Both the position numbers and the translations under genes were made by a program. From the NCBI RefSeq assembly GCF_015291625.1, contig NZ_CP030047.1, positions 3,224,001 to 3,288,000 on the forward strand: 64,000 nt of DNA. Direction: 5' to 3'. Below are positions 15,953-24,950 of this stretch, in pieces (position 1 is the stretch's first letter; the number at the start of each line of letters is the position of its first letter). Origin of the DNA: Bradyrhizobium sp. CCBAU 53421. Its GTDB lineage: Bacteria > Pseudomonadota > Alphaproteobacteria > Rhizobiales > Xanthobacteraceae. Below the pieces are notes generated by a model. That model was not told where the DNA came from, ran no database searches, and saw only the letters and a program-made list of their open reading frames with translations.

Positions 15953-17552
15953 TCTGCGGCTCCGCCTCGAAGTTTCGGGAGTATTGATAGGGCGCGCGTG
16001 TCACGACGGGCTGGATGTCGAAATTGTGCTCGGGCGGCGGCGACGATGTCTGCCACTCGAGCCCCGGTGCGTCCCAGGGATTGGCAGACGCACGCGCGCC
16101 GAAGAACACGGAATAGCCGAGGTAGAACAGCGGCAGCAGGTAGGCGGCAGCCAGTATGGTGGCCCCGCCGGACGACAGCACGTTCCATAGCTGGAACTCA
16201 GGCGGATAGACGTGGTAACGCCGTGGCATGCCCTCGGCGCCGAGGATGAATTGCGGGAAGAAGGTGAGGTTGAAGCCGAAGAAGATCAGGACGGCAGCGG
16301 TGCGCGCCCAGTACTCCGAATAGAGCCGGCCCGTGATCTTCGGCCACCAGTAATGCAGCCCGCCGAAATAGGCGGTCACCATGCCGCCCACCATGATGTA
16401 GTGGAAATGCGCGACCACGAAGTAGGTGTCGGTGGCGTGCACGTCGAAGGCAAGGCAGGCGAGGAACAGGCCGGTGAGGCCGCCGATCGTGAACAGCCCG
16501 ATGAAGGCCAGCGCGTACAGCATGGGTGCGTCGAACCGCAATGAACCCTTGTGCAATGTCGCAGTCCAGTTGAACACCTTGATCGCGGAAGGGACGGCCA
16601 CGACAAAGCTCATGAACGAGAACACCAGACTCGCGACCAGCGATTGCCCAGTGACGAACATGTGGTGGCCCCAGACCAGGAAGCCGAGGGCGGCGATCGC
16701 CAAGCTCGCCCAGGCGACGAACTTGTAGCCGAACACCTGCTTGCGCGAAAAGCACGAGATCAGCTCGTTGATCACGCCCATGCCGGGCAGGATCATGATG
16801 TAGACTGCCGGATGCGAGTAGAACCAGAATAGGTGCTGAAACAGCAGTGGATCGCCGCCGATCCGCGGATCGAAGAAGCCGACGCCGAAACAGCGTTCGA
16901 CCGCAATGAGTACGAGCGTGATCGCCAGAACCGGCGTCGCGAGCACGAGGATTACAGAGGTCGCATAGAGCGACCAGAGGAACAGTGGCAGCCGGTACCA
17001 GGTCAGACCCGGCGCGCGCAGCCGGTGAATGGTGACGATGAAGTTTAATCCCGTTAGGATCGACGAGAATCCGGCAATGAAGACGCCGGCAGCGGCGACC
17101 ATGACGTAACTATTCGAATAGAGCGTCGAGAACGGCGTGTAGAAGGTCCAGCCGGTATCAATGCCGCCGGCCAGGATCGCAAACAGCGTCACGCTGCCGC
17201 CCAGCATGAAGATGTACCAGCTCAGCAGATTGAGCCGCGGGAAGGCGAGGTCGCGCGCGCCGATCATCAGCGGGGCGATGAAGTTGCCGAGCGTGTTGGG
17301 GATCGACGGGATCAGGAAGAACCACACCATGATGATGCCATGCATGGTGAACAGGCGGTTGTAGATGTCGTCGCTGACGAGATCGGCCTGCGGCGTGGCC
17401 AGTTCGATCCGCATCGCGGTCGCCCCCGCGCCGCCGATGAAGAAGAACAGCGTGAGGCTTGCGAAATACAGGATCGCGATCCGCTTGTGATCGGTGGTGA
17501 AGAACCACGAACGCAGCGTGTAATTGGCAGTGAGGTAATTCAGTTCGGTCAT
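15945..17552 (-). CDS. ctaD: Cytochrome c oxidase subunit I, A2-type
   Basis: A 535-residue catalytic heme-copper oxidase subunit I with 12 spans. Low-spin heme ligand in [12 protein letters not shown]; CuB site in [15 protein letters not shown] (near residue 242, with the cross-linked Tyr), HHMFVTGQ; high-spin heme and low-spin heme ligands in [23 protein letters not shown] in place of GHPEVY lacks the D-channel Glu and marks the A2 subclass known from caa3 oxidases. Start 17552 is set by the ATGA overlap with ctaC; a longer upstream frame is a ctaC shadow. Confidence 0.95.
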   Translation of the reverse strand: MTELNYLTANYTLRSWFFTTDHKRIAILYFASLTLFFFIGGAGATAMRIELATPQADLVSDDIYNRLFTMHGIIMVWFFLIPSIPNTLGNFIAPLMIGARDLAFPRLNLLSWYIFMLGGSVTLFAILAGGIDTGWTFYTPFSTLYSNSYVMVAAAGVFIAGFSSILTGLNFIVTIHRLRAPGLTWYRLPLFLWSLYATSVILVLATPVLAITLVLIAVERCFGVGFFDPRIGGDPLLFQHLFWFYSHPAVYIMILPGMGVINELISCFSRKQVFGYKFVAWASLAIAALGFLVWGHHMFVTGQSLVASLVFSFMSFVVAVPSAIKVFNWTATLHKGSLRFDAPMLYALAFIGLFTIGGLTGLFLACLAFDVHATDTYFVVAHFHYIMVGGMVTAYFGGLHYWWPKITGRLYSEYWARTAAVLIFFGFNLTFFPQFILGAEGMPRRYHVYPPEFQLWNVLSSGGATILAAAYLLPLFYLGYSVFFGARASANPWDAPGLEWQTSSPPPEHNFDIQPVVTRAPYQYSRNFEAEPQNA

Positions 17553-18526
17553 GGCTGTCGACCCAGCGATTTGATGTAGAGCACCAGGCGAAGCAGCTGA
17601 TCCTCGGTGACTTTGCCCTCGAAGGACGGCATCAGCGGCTCGTAACCCGCTGCGATCTGGCTGCGCGGCAGCAGGATGGAGTCGCGGATGTATTTGTCGT
17701 CGGCGATCACGGTGGTGCCGTCGGACAGGGGTACGGGACTGCCGTAGATTCCCTCCAGCTGCGGCGCATGGATCTTGCTGCCTGCGCTGTGACAGCCGCC
17801 GCAGCCGAGCTGCCGGAACAACGCGCCACCTTCGTCCGCGAGAGAGCTTGTTGGCGCCTGCTGGGTGAGCCAGTTGGCAAAATCCGCTTGCTCCATCACC
17901 ACGACCTCGCCGATCATTCCCGAATGCGCCGTGCCGCAATATTCGGCGCAGAAGAGGGCGTAATGACCCGTCTTCTGCGCGGTGAGTTCGAGGTCCTGAT
18001 AGCGGCCGGGCACCACGTCATGCTTTAGCCGAAGCGCCGGAATGAAGAAGCTGTGAATCACGTCCTGCGAGGCCATCACCAGCCGGATCGGACGGTCGAC
18101 CGGCATGTGCAGTGCATTGATCTCGGACTGACCGCCGGGATGCTGGACCTTCCACATCCACTGCTTGGCGACCACGAAAGCCGTGAGTTCGTCGGGTAGC
18201 CTGCGGTAAAGTTCGAGGTAGACGCTCGCGCCCCAGACGAAGAGGGCGAGAAAGCAGAGCAGGGAGGCCGTCGTCCAGCTCACCTCCCAGTGCCAGCTCT
18301 TGGCCTCGTGGTTCTCGCGATCCACCTCGTTGCCGGCGCGATAGCGTACGCAAAACAGCGCCAACAGGAAGAACAACAAGCCCAGCACGAGCGCGCTGGC
18401 GAGCAGAAGGCCGGCGAACAGCAGATCGACGTCTCCGCCTTCCGGGGACACGCCCGGGTGCCAGAACGGAATCCACTGGCGCCACATGCTCAGGCCACCG
18501 CCGGTAACCTGGCGGGGGAATCGCAT
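17549..18526 (-). CDS. ctaC: Cytochrome c oxidase subunit II with fused cytochrome c (caa3)
   Basis: A 325-residue subunit II: two N-terminal membrane spans, a CuA cupredoxin domain ([20 protein letters not shown] and [13 protein letters not shown], about residues 145-200) and a C-terminal cytochrome c domain with CGGCH near residue 242 and a likely axial Met in [12 protein letters not shown]. The fused heme makes this a caa3 oxidase, able to take electrons directly from a partner complex. Start 18526 leaves one base after the upstream stop; an alternative ATG at 18487 is possible. Confidence 0.93.
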   Translation of the reverse strand: MRFPRQVTGGGLSMWRQWIPFWHPGVSPEGGDVDLLFAGLLLASALVLGLLFFLLALFCVRYRAGNEVDRENHEAKSWHWEVSWTTASLLCFLALFVWGASVYLELYRRLPDELTAFVVAKQWMWKVQHPGGQSEINALHMPVDRPIRLVMASQDVIHSFFIPALRLKHDVVPGRYQDLELTAQKTGHYALFCAEYCGTAHSGMIGEVVVMEQADFANWLTQQAPTSSLADEGGALFRQLGCGGCHSAGSKIHAPQLEGIYGSPVPLSDGTTVIADDKYIRDSILLPRSQIAAGYEPLMPSFEGKVTEDQLLRLVLYIKSLGRQP

Positions 18527-18527
18527 A

Positions 18528-18881
18528 TCAAGGGGTAGGCCATCCCGGCAGGCCCTTTCGCAGCAGCATTTCGGTGGCGCGCTTGACCGGCACGCGTACG
18601 ATTCCACGGTCGCGGTCGACCCAGCCGTAGCTGTTCGTGATTTCCGCGTCGCCGCGCCGCGCGCGCTCAAGCTCGTCCGATGGCGTGACCTCTAGAGGCG
18701 GAGCATTTGAGCTCAGCGCGGGCCGCGCGACGGGACTGACGTGGCGCATCGACTGCGGAAAGATCAACGGCATTACGAGCGGAACGACCAGCACGAATGT
18801 GCCGAGACCCGCGGCGATCCCGGCAATGGCCTTGGTCGCCATGTCCGACCGTTCGTAGTCGAAGCCGGTCGCTTCAGCCAT
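18528..18881 (-). CDS. Unknown membrane-anchored protein, first gene of cta operon
   Basis: A 117-residue protein with one N-terminal span (IAGIAAGLGTFVLVVPLVMPLIF, residues about 17-39) and a periplasmic tail rich in Pro and charged residues (RGDAEITNSYGWVDRDRGIVRVPVKRA). No named family is recognised; similarly placed small proteins precede ctaC in some caa3 operons, suggesting an assembly role, which is inference. Start 18881 is supported by GAGG nine bases upstream. The next start lies one base beyond its stop. Confidence 0.75.
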   Translation of the reverse strand: MAEATGFDYERSDMATKAIAGIAAGLGTFVLVVPLVMPLIFPQSMRHVSPVARPALSSNAPPLEVTPSDELERARRGDAEITNSYGWVDRDRGIVRVPVKRATEMLLRKGLPGWPTP

Positions 18882-18909
18882 GTTGCTGGATCCTCGGGTG
18901 CCCACGGAC

Positions 18910-18934
18910 AATGCGGTCCGGGCGTTTGCGTTCC
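18910..18934 (-). promoter_or_regulatory. EcfG-like promoter of caa3 operon
   Basis: GGAAC (18934-18930), 16 bases, CATT (18913-18910) on the minus strand, 29 bases before the first gene of the cta operon. Its -35 lies seven bases from the opposing -35 at 18942. Confidence 0.55.
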
Positions 18935-18941
18935 TCGATTA

Positions 18942-18966
18942 GGAACCAACCGCCAGAGGCCAGATT
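18942..18966 (+). promoter_or_regulatory. EcfG-like promoter of alternative complex III operon
   Basis: GGAAC (18942-18946), 16 bases, GATT (18963-18966), 35 bases before actA. The -10 is degenerate. Paired back to back with the cta promoter. Confidence 0.45.
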
Positions 18967-19000
18967 GACGGTAAAGTACCCGCCAGCTGGTCGGCCACGG

Positions 19001-19657
19001 ATGGCTCAGCTCTTTTCACCCGCCGCCGATACGTGGATGCGGTTGTTCCTAGTTGGAAGTCTTTCGCTGATGGCCGGTGGCACGGTTGGCATCATCGGTT
19101 TTGCGCGGTCCGCTTACATGACCTCGACCGACGTCCGCCCCCAGCAGCCGGTCCCGTTCAGCCATCGTCACCACGCAGGCGAGCTGGGGATCGATTGCCG
19201 CTACTGCCACAGCAATGTCGAACGGGGCCCTCAGGCCGGTCTGCCACCGACGGAAACCTGCATGACCTGCCACTCGCAGATCTGGACCAACGCCTCCGTG
19301 TTGGAACCGGTCCGGCAAAGCCTCGCGCACCAGACGCCGGTCGAATGGACGCGCGTCGCGAAGCTGCCGGACTACGTCTATTTCCGCCATGACATCCACA
19401 TCGCCAAAGGCGTCGGGTGCTCAGACTGTCACGGTCGCATCGATAAGATGGCATTGACCTATCGCGCAAAGCCCTTCACCATGGAGTTCTGCCTGGATTG
19501 CCATCGCGATCCGGCACCGAGACTGCGGCCGCCGGAGCACGTCACCGATATGGCGTGGACGCCGCCGGCCGACGCCGGCGCCAAAGGCGAGGCGATCGCG
19601 GCGCATGAAAGGATCCGCTTCGGCGAGCTCACCCATTGCACGGTGTGTCACCGATGA
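19001..19657 (+). CDS. actA: Alternative complex III subunit A, pentaheme cytochrome c
   Basis: A 218-residue multiheme c-type cytochrome with an N-terminal membrane anchor (MRLFLVGSLSLMAGGTVGII) and five CXXCH motifs: CRYCH, CMTCH, CSDCH, CLDCH and CTVCH. ActA of alternative complex III is a membrane-anchored pentaheme protein, so number and order fit. It passes electrons from the quinol site toward ActE and the oxidase. ATG 19001; the stop overlaps actB by four bases. Confidence 0.93.
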   Translation: MAQLFSPAADTWMRLFLVGSLSLMAGGTVGIIGFARSAYMTSTDVRPQQPVPFSHRHHAGELGIDCRYCHSNVERGPQAGLPPTETCMTCHSQIWTNASVLEPVRQSLAHQTPVEWTRVAKLPDYVYFRHDIHIAKGVGCSDCHGRIDKMALTYRAKPFTMEFCLDCHRDPAPRLRPPEHVTDMAWTPPADAGAKGEAIAAHERIRFGELTHCTVCHR

Positions 19658-22548
19658 GGCGCCACCATCAATTCAAAAAGCCGCCCGGGCCCCTTGAAGG
19701 CCGGCAACGCCAGTGGTCGGGCATCGAGGAATTGTCCGGCGATCCAGCGTTCCAAGCCTTCGTCGATGCGGAGTATCCAGCCGTACAGCAGTTCTCGCCG
19801 ACCGCCCGGCGGCAGTTCCTCAAACTGATGGGCGCGTCCTTCGCGCTGGCGGGACTTGCAGGTTGCGAGAAGAGCCCGTTCGTGGCCGCATTGCCCTATG
19901 TCGATCAACCCGACGGCGTGACGATCGGAACGCCACGTGGCTACGCCACTGCGGTCGTGTTCGACGGATATGCGCAGCCGGTGATCGCCACGACCTATTC
20001 GGGGCGGCCGACCAAGCTGGACGGCAATCTTGATCACCCCGTCACAGGCGGCCGTAGCGACCTTTTCATGCAGAGCGCGGTGCTCGGGCTCTACGACCCC
20101 GATCGTGCCAAGGCTCCGACACGCCGCGGCGAACCCGTGAGCTGGAAGGATGTGGTCGCGGCCATCGGCGTATTGCGCGAGGGATGGGCGAAGGATGGAG
20201 GAGAGGGGCTGCGGCTGCTGGTTGGTCCGATTACATCGCCGACATTGCTGCGGCAGCTCGATGCGTTACTGAAGCAGTATCCAAAAGCGCGGGTTCATCT
20301 CCATGTTCCGGCAGACATGTCTCCGCTGCAGTTCGCGGCGTATGGAAGGCGCCTGAACCTTCACTACGCGTTGGAACAATGCGACATCATTGTCAGCCTC
20401 GATGATGACTTTCTCGGCCCCGGCCTCGATCAGCTCCGCAACGCCCGGGGTTGGGCGGCATCCCGACGCCGGTTTTCCGATCGTCCTGGCAATCGCCTGT
20501 TCATGGCTGAGAGCGTGCCATCGGCGACCGGCGCGATGGCGAGCAATCGGCTGATTGCGGATGCGTCGCGCATGCCGCTTCTCGCGGAAGCATTGGCGAA
20601 TGCGCTCGGTGTTTCCGACGCGGCCACTGGTGAACTCACGGAGCGCGAACGCGATTGGATCAAGCGCGCGGCTGATGCCTGCGGGAAGGCGCGCGGCAAG
20701 TCCTTGGTCGTCACCGATCTGGCCGGCGGCGAGGCGGCAGCGATTTGGGCCGCCAGGATCAATGATGCCCTTGGCAATGCCGGCCAGACACTGAAATTCA
20801 CCGATCCGATTGCCGGCCCGGCAGACGTGGGGACACTGGTGGAACTGATCTCTGACATCGACGCGGACAAAGTCCGTTCGATCATCGTGATCGATTGCAA
20901 TGCGGCCTACAGCTCCCCTGGCGAGCTGATGGCGGCGGAGGCGTTGCAGCGTGTGCGGACATCGCTTCATGTAGGGCTGCAGCGCGACGAATCTGGCGTG
21001 CTCTGCGAGTGGCAGCTTCCGCTCGCACATGCGCTGGAGAGCTGGAGCGACGCGCGTGCGGTCGATGGTACGGCGACCATCATCCAGCCCGTCATCGCGC
21101 CGTTCTACGACGTGAGGACCGTTCATCAAGTCCTCGCGATGCTGCTCGGCGAGATCGATCCTGCCTGCGATGCCGCCGTGCATGAGACCTGGCGGGCTGT
21201 TTTTGGCGACGCATTTTCGACGCACTGGAAGCAGGCGCTGCGCGATGGCTTCGTTCAGGGGGCGGCGCCCTTTGTCGACGCGAAGCCCGTCAGTAGAGCA
21301 GTCAGCGCTCCTTTGGCAAGTGAAGGGATCGACATCGTGTTTCGGCCCGACCCGACCATCTGGGACGGCCAGTTCGCCAATGTCGGCTGGCTGCAGGAAC
21401 TCCCGAAGCCCCTGACCACGGTAACCTGGAGCAACGTCGTTGGGATCGCGCCCGATCTGGCGAGACGCATCGCCGTCACCAACGGCAATCACGTGGAGGT
21501 GCGAATTGGCGACCGCAGCATCACCGGCCCGGCCTGGATCATGCCGGGACAGGCCGGCAACACGGTCGCTCTCTATTTGGGTTATGGCCGGATGCGATCT
21601 GGGCGGGTTGGAGACGGGCTTGGTTACGATGCCTACCAGGTGCGCCCGGCCGATCGGCCGTGGCTCGCCAAGGGTACCCTGCGCAAGATCGACCAGACCG
21701 AAACGCTTGCGGTGACGCAGCTGCATCACCGCATGGAAGGGTTTGATCTCGTCCGCGCGGTGAATCCGGACGAGGTGACAAAGCCGGCATCGTCCGACCA
21801 GGCGAGCTCTTATCCAAAATGGGCGTCGTCGGAGAATGCCTGGGGCATGGTGATCGATCTTGATGCCTGCATCGGCTGCAATGCTTGCGTAGCGGCCTGT
21901 ACGGCCGAGAACAACGTTCCGGTCGTGGGGGCCGACCAGGTCAAGGTCGGCCGCGAAATGCACTGGCTGCGGATCGCCCGCTATTACGACGGCACCATCG
22001 AGGAGCCCAGGAGCCATTTCCAGCCGGTGCCCTGCATGCATTGCGAGGACGCGCCCTGCGAGATGGGATGTCCGGTGCATGCGACCACGCACAGCCCGGA
22101 AGGGCTCAACCAGATGGTCTATAATCGCTGCATTGGGACCCGGACCTGCTCGAGCTACTGCCCCTACAAGGTGCGGCGCTTCAACTTCTTCGACTATCGC
22201 GCGCCTGCCGAGTCCCCGACGCAAGCTGCGCACAATCCGGACGTCACGGTGCGCTCGCGCGGCGTGATGGAGAAGTGCACTTATTGCGTCCAGCGCATCG
22301 AGGCGGCCCACGTCACGGCCGACAAGGAGAGCCGTCCGTTGCGCGACGGGGAGGTCGTGACCGCGTGCCAGCAGGCTTGTCCAACCCAGGCGATCGTATT
22401 CGGCGACATCAAGGATCCCAATGCCGAGGTAGCGCGGCTGAAGCGCGACGGCCGGCACTACGTCCTGCTGGAAGAACTCGGGACGCGGCCTCGCACCACC
22501 TATCTGGCGCGCTGGCGCGATGACGGCTCGGGGAGCGGGCAAGGATGA
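19654..22548 (+). CDS. actB: Alternative complex III subunit B, molybdopterin-like/iron-sulfur fusion
   Basis: A 964-residue protein. Residues 52-71 form a twin-arginine-like signal with lipobox (RRQFLKLMGASFALAGLAGC), then a domain related to molybdopterin oxidoreductases (about 75-700) that in characterised complexes holds no cofactor, then an iron-sulfur domain (about 738-880) with CIGCNACVAAC, CMHCEDAPCEMGC, CIGTRTCSSYC, CTYC and CQQAC clusters. This matches ActB, carrying one [3Fe-4S] and three [4Fe-4S] in known structures. Start 19654 by ATGA overlap with actA. Confidence 0.93.
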   Translation: MRRHHQFKKPPGPLEGRQRQWSGIEELSGDPAFQAFVDAEYPAVQQFSPTARRQFLKLMGASFALAGLAGCEKSPFVAALPYVDQPDGVTIGTPRGYATAVVFDGYAQPVIATTYSGRPTKLDGNLDHPVTGGRSDLFMQSAVLGLYDPDRAKAPTRRGEPVSWKDVVAAIGVLREGWAKDGGEGLRLLVGPITSPTLLRQLDALLKQYPKARVHLHVPADMSPLQFAAYGRRLNLHYALEQCDIIVSLDDDFLGPGLDQLRNARGWAASRRRFSDRPGNRLFMAESVPSATGAMASNRLIADASRMPLLAEALANALGVSDAATGELTERERDWIKRAADACGKARGKSLVVTDLAGGEAAAIWAARINDALGNAGQTLKFTDPIAGPADVGTLVELISDIDADKVRSIIVIDCNAAYSSPGELMAAEALQRVRTSLHVGLQRDESGVLCEWQLPLAHALESWSDARAVDGTATIIQPVIAPFYDVRTVHQVLAMLLGEIDPACDAAVHETWRAVFGDAFSTHWKQALRDGFVQGAAPFVDAKPVSRAVSAPLASEGIDIVFRPDPTIWDGQFANVGWLQELPKPLTTVTWSNVVGIAPDLARRIAVTNGNHVEVRIGDRSITGPAWIMPGQAGNTVALYLGYGRMRSGRVGDGLGYDAYQVRPADRPWLAKGTLRKIDQTETLAVTQLHHRMEGFDLVRAVNPDEVTKPASSDQASSYPKWASSENAWGMVIDLDACIGCNACVAACTAENNVPVVGADQVKVGREMHWLRIARYYDGTIEEPRSHFQPVPCMHCEDAPCEMGCPVHATTHSPEGLNQMVYNRCIGTRTCSSYCPYKVRRFNFFDYRAPAESPTQAAHNPDVTVRSRGVMEKCTYCVQRIEAAHVTADKESRPLRDGEVVTACQQACPTQAIVFGDIKDPNAEVARLKRDGRHYVLLEELGTRPRTTYLARWRDDGSGSGQG

Positions 22549-23891
22549 GCGATCACTCCGAGATCCTGCCGCGGCGTCAGAGCATGGGCGGCATCGCCGA
22601 CCAGCTCACCGGCATTCCACTGCATTTTCCGGCGGAACGCCGCTGGGTGATCGCAATGGCCTTTGCGAGCGCCTTGCTCCTCCTGCTGATGGTCTCGGTG
22701 ACCGAGCTGTTCACGCGGGGCGTCGGAATCTGGGGCATCAATATCCCGGTCAATTGGGCATTCGCGATCCACAATTATGTCTGGTGGCTTGGTATCGGCC
22801 ACGCCGGCACGCTCATCTCGGCACTGCTGCTACTGACCGGCAGCGAATGGCGCAACTCGCTCAACCGCTTCGCCGAGACCATGACGCTGTTCGCCGTCGT
22901 CTGCGCCGGAATCTACCCCATCCTGCATCTTGGCCGGCCCTGGTACGTCTATTGGATGTTTCCGTATCCCGCGACGATGGGCGTCTGGCCGCAATTCCGC
23001 AGCCCGCTGGAGTGGGACATCTGGGCGGTAATGACCTATCTCACGGTCTCCCTGGCGTTCTGGTACATCGGGTTGATCCCGGACTTGGCCGCGGCGCGTG
23101 ACCGCGCAACCGGACGTGGCTGGCAGATCTTTTTCGGCATCACCTCGCTCGGCTGGCGCGGCTCCGCCGTGCACTGGCTGCGCTGGTCGCAGGCCTATCG
23201 TATGACCGCGGCGCTCGCCGTGCCATTGGTCGTATCCGTCCACAGCGAGGTGTCGTTGCTGTTCGCAGCCGGGCAGATCCCGGGATGGCATTCGACGATC
23301 TTCCCGCCGTATTTCGTGCTGGGTGCAGCATTCTCGGGCTTTGCCATGGTCGCGATCATCGCCGTCGTGCTGCGCTGCTGGTTCGGCCTGGGAAACCTGG
23401 TCACCGACGACCATCTCGACGTGCTCGGCAAGGTCCTGCTCGCGACCGGGCTGATGACCGGTTACGGCTATGTTTTCGAGGTCTTCGATGCACTCTATTC
23501 GGGCGAAGCGCACGAGATGCGGACGCTGCTGGATCGCGTCGCGGGCGTGTACGCATGGATCTATTGGGGCGCCGTGCTGTTCAACTTCGTCCCGCTGCAG
23601 GCCCTGTGGTGGCGGGGCGTGCGGCGCTCCGGCTGGGCGCTCCTCCTGATCTCGATCTCGGTTGCGATCGGGATGTGGCTGGAGCGGGACATGATCCTGG
23701 TCACCAGCCTCTATCGCGATTTCCTGGTTTCGTCGTGGAGCAAGTTCACGCCGACGTTCTGGGATTGGTCGACCTATCTCGGCACGATCGGCCTATTCCT
23801 GGTGCCGTTCCTGATCGCCGTGCGGCTTATTCCGATGATCTCGATCTTCGAGACCAAGGAGCTCCTCCACGAAGAGAAGGAGGGGGCGTAG
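22545..23891 (+). CDS. actC: Alternative complex III subunit C, NrfD-like
   Basis: A 448-residue integral membrane protein of the NrfD/PsrC family with about ten spans. ActC is proposed to hold the quinol-binding site facing ActB. Typical blocks: GVGIWGINIPVNWAFAIHNY, WWLGIGHAGTLISALLLL, HLGRPWYVYWMFPYP. The ATG overlaps the actB stop by four bases. Confidence 0.93.
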   Translation: MSDHSEILPRRQSMGGIADQLTGIPLHFPAERRWVIAMAFASALLLLLMVSVTELFTRGVGIWGINIPVNWAFAIHNYVWWLGIGHAGTLISALLLLTGSEWRNSLNRFAETMTLFAVVCAGIYPILHLGRPWYVYWMFPYPATMGVWPQFRSPLEWDIWAVMTYLTVSLAFWYIGLIPDLAAARDRATGRGWQIFFGITSLGWRGSAVHWLRWSQAYRMTAALAVPLVVSVHSEVSLLFAAGQIPGWHSTIFPPYFVLGAAFSGFAMVAIIAVVLRCWFGLGNLVTDDHLDVLGKVLLATGLMTGYGYVFEVFDALYSGEAHEMRTLLDRVAGVYAWIYWGAVLFNFVPLQALWWRGVRRSGWALLLISISVAIGMWLERDMILVTSLYRDFLVSSWSKFTPTFWDWSTYLGTIGLFLVPFLIAVRLIPMISIFETKELLHEEKEGA

Positions 23892-23892
23892 C

Positions 23893-24423
23893 ATGGCTGA
23901 GCGCGCCTATGGAATGCTCGGCGAGTTTGAAAGCCCTGAGGCACTCTTGGCTGCCGCACGGTACGCGCGCGCCGCCGGCTATCGCGAACTCGACGCGTTC
24001 ACGCCATTTCCTGTCGAGGGTCTCGCGCAAGTCCTGAAAATTCCACGCCCATGGATCTCCCTGGTCGGCCTGATCGGGACCCTTGCAGGAGCGGGCACGG
24101 CGCTCTTGATGCAGATGTTCGTCAGTTACGACTATCCCCTGAATGTTGGCGGCCGGCCAATCTATGCGCTGTCGGCGTTCGCCGTGGTCACATTCGAGCT
24201 GACCATCCTGTGCTCGGCACTCGCCATGCTGATCGTCATGCTCTGGCAGAACGGCCTGCCGCGGCTCAACTATCCCGTCTTCGCGGCGCCGCGCTTCCAT
24301 CTCGCCAGCAAGGATCGCTTCTTCCTCTGCGTCAAAAGCGAAGATCCGATGTTCGATGACCGGGAGATCGCGGCCTTCCTGACCGGCCTGGGTGCCGCGT
24401 CGGTGGAGCGCGTACCGTCATGA
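23893..24423 (+). CDS. actD: Alternative complex III subunit D (DUF3341)
   Basis: A 176-residue protein of the DUF3341 family. A soluble N-terminal part (YGMLGEFESPEALLAAARYARAAGYRELDAFTPFPVEGLA) precedes two membrane spans (about 55-75 and 95-117) and a short soluble tail (FDDREIAAFLTGLGA). Matches ActD, a structural subunit. Starts one base after actC and overlaps actE by four bases. Confidence 0.92.
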   Translation: MAERAYGMLGEFESPEALLAAARYARAAGYRELDAFTPFPVEGLAQVLKIPRPWISLVGLIGTLAGAGTALLMQMFVSYDYPLNVGGRPIYALSAFAVVTFELTILCSALAMLIVMLWQNGLPRLNYPVFAAPRFHLASKDRFFLCVKSEDPMFDDREIAAFLTGLGAASVERVPS

Positions 24424-24950
24424 TCAGATTGGCGCTCATCGTCGTACTCGCCTTGTTGCTCGCGGCCTGCGACCAGAACATGGACGTACAGCCGAAATAC
24501 AGCGAGTACTCCCGCGCGCCGCTGTTCCGCGGCAGCGTGTTGCGGCTTCCGCCGGCCAACACCGTGGCCCGCGACGATCTGGAGTGGGAGAGAGCGGTGA
24601 CAACCAAGCCTGCACTGTCCGCCGAGCTGCTGGGCCGCGGCCAGCAGCGGTTTGCGATTTTCTGTTTGCCGTGCCACGGCGCAGGCGGCGATGGCGATGG
24701 CATCATCGTTCATCGCGGGATGCCGCGTCCGACCAGCTACCATGTCGACCGGTTGGTGACGGCTGACGACCAGCACTTCTTCGATGCAATCACCAACGGC
24801 TACGGCGCGATGTATTCCTACGCAGCGCGCATACTCCCCCAGGACCGTTGGGCCATCGTGGCCTACATTCGCGCCTTGCAGCTCAGCCGTCGCGCCTCGA
24901 TCGAGGACGTGCCGCCGGACGAGCGCGCCAAGCTCAGGGTACAGCCATGA
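24420..24950 (+). CDS. actE: Alternative complex III subunit E, monoheme cytochrome c lipoprotein
   Basis: A 176-residue lipoprotein (lipobox LLAAC at residues about 14-18) with one heme motif CLPCH near residue 82 and a probable axial Met further on (GMPRPTSYH or AMYSYAARI). ActE is the monoheme subunit of alternative complex III and the likely donor to the caa3 oxidase encoded across the divergent promoter. Overlaps actD and actF by four bases each. Confidence 0.92.
   Translation: MIRLALIVVLALLLAACDQNMDVQPKYSEYSRAPLFRGSVLRLPPANTVARDDLEWERAVTTKPALSAELLGRGQQRFAIFCLPCHGAGGDGDGIIVHRGMPRPTSYHVDRLVTADDQHFFDAITNGYGAMYSYAARILPQDRWAIVAYIRALQLSRRASIEDVPPDERAKLRVQP

Noticed and set aside
20266-22542. 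758-codon open frame antisense to actB
   Set aside because: Explained by high GC and the codon bias of actB; no domain or start signal, and the sense strand has clear iron-sulfur and NrfD-linked gene order.
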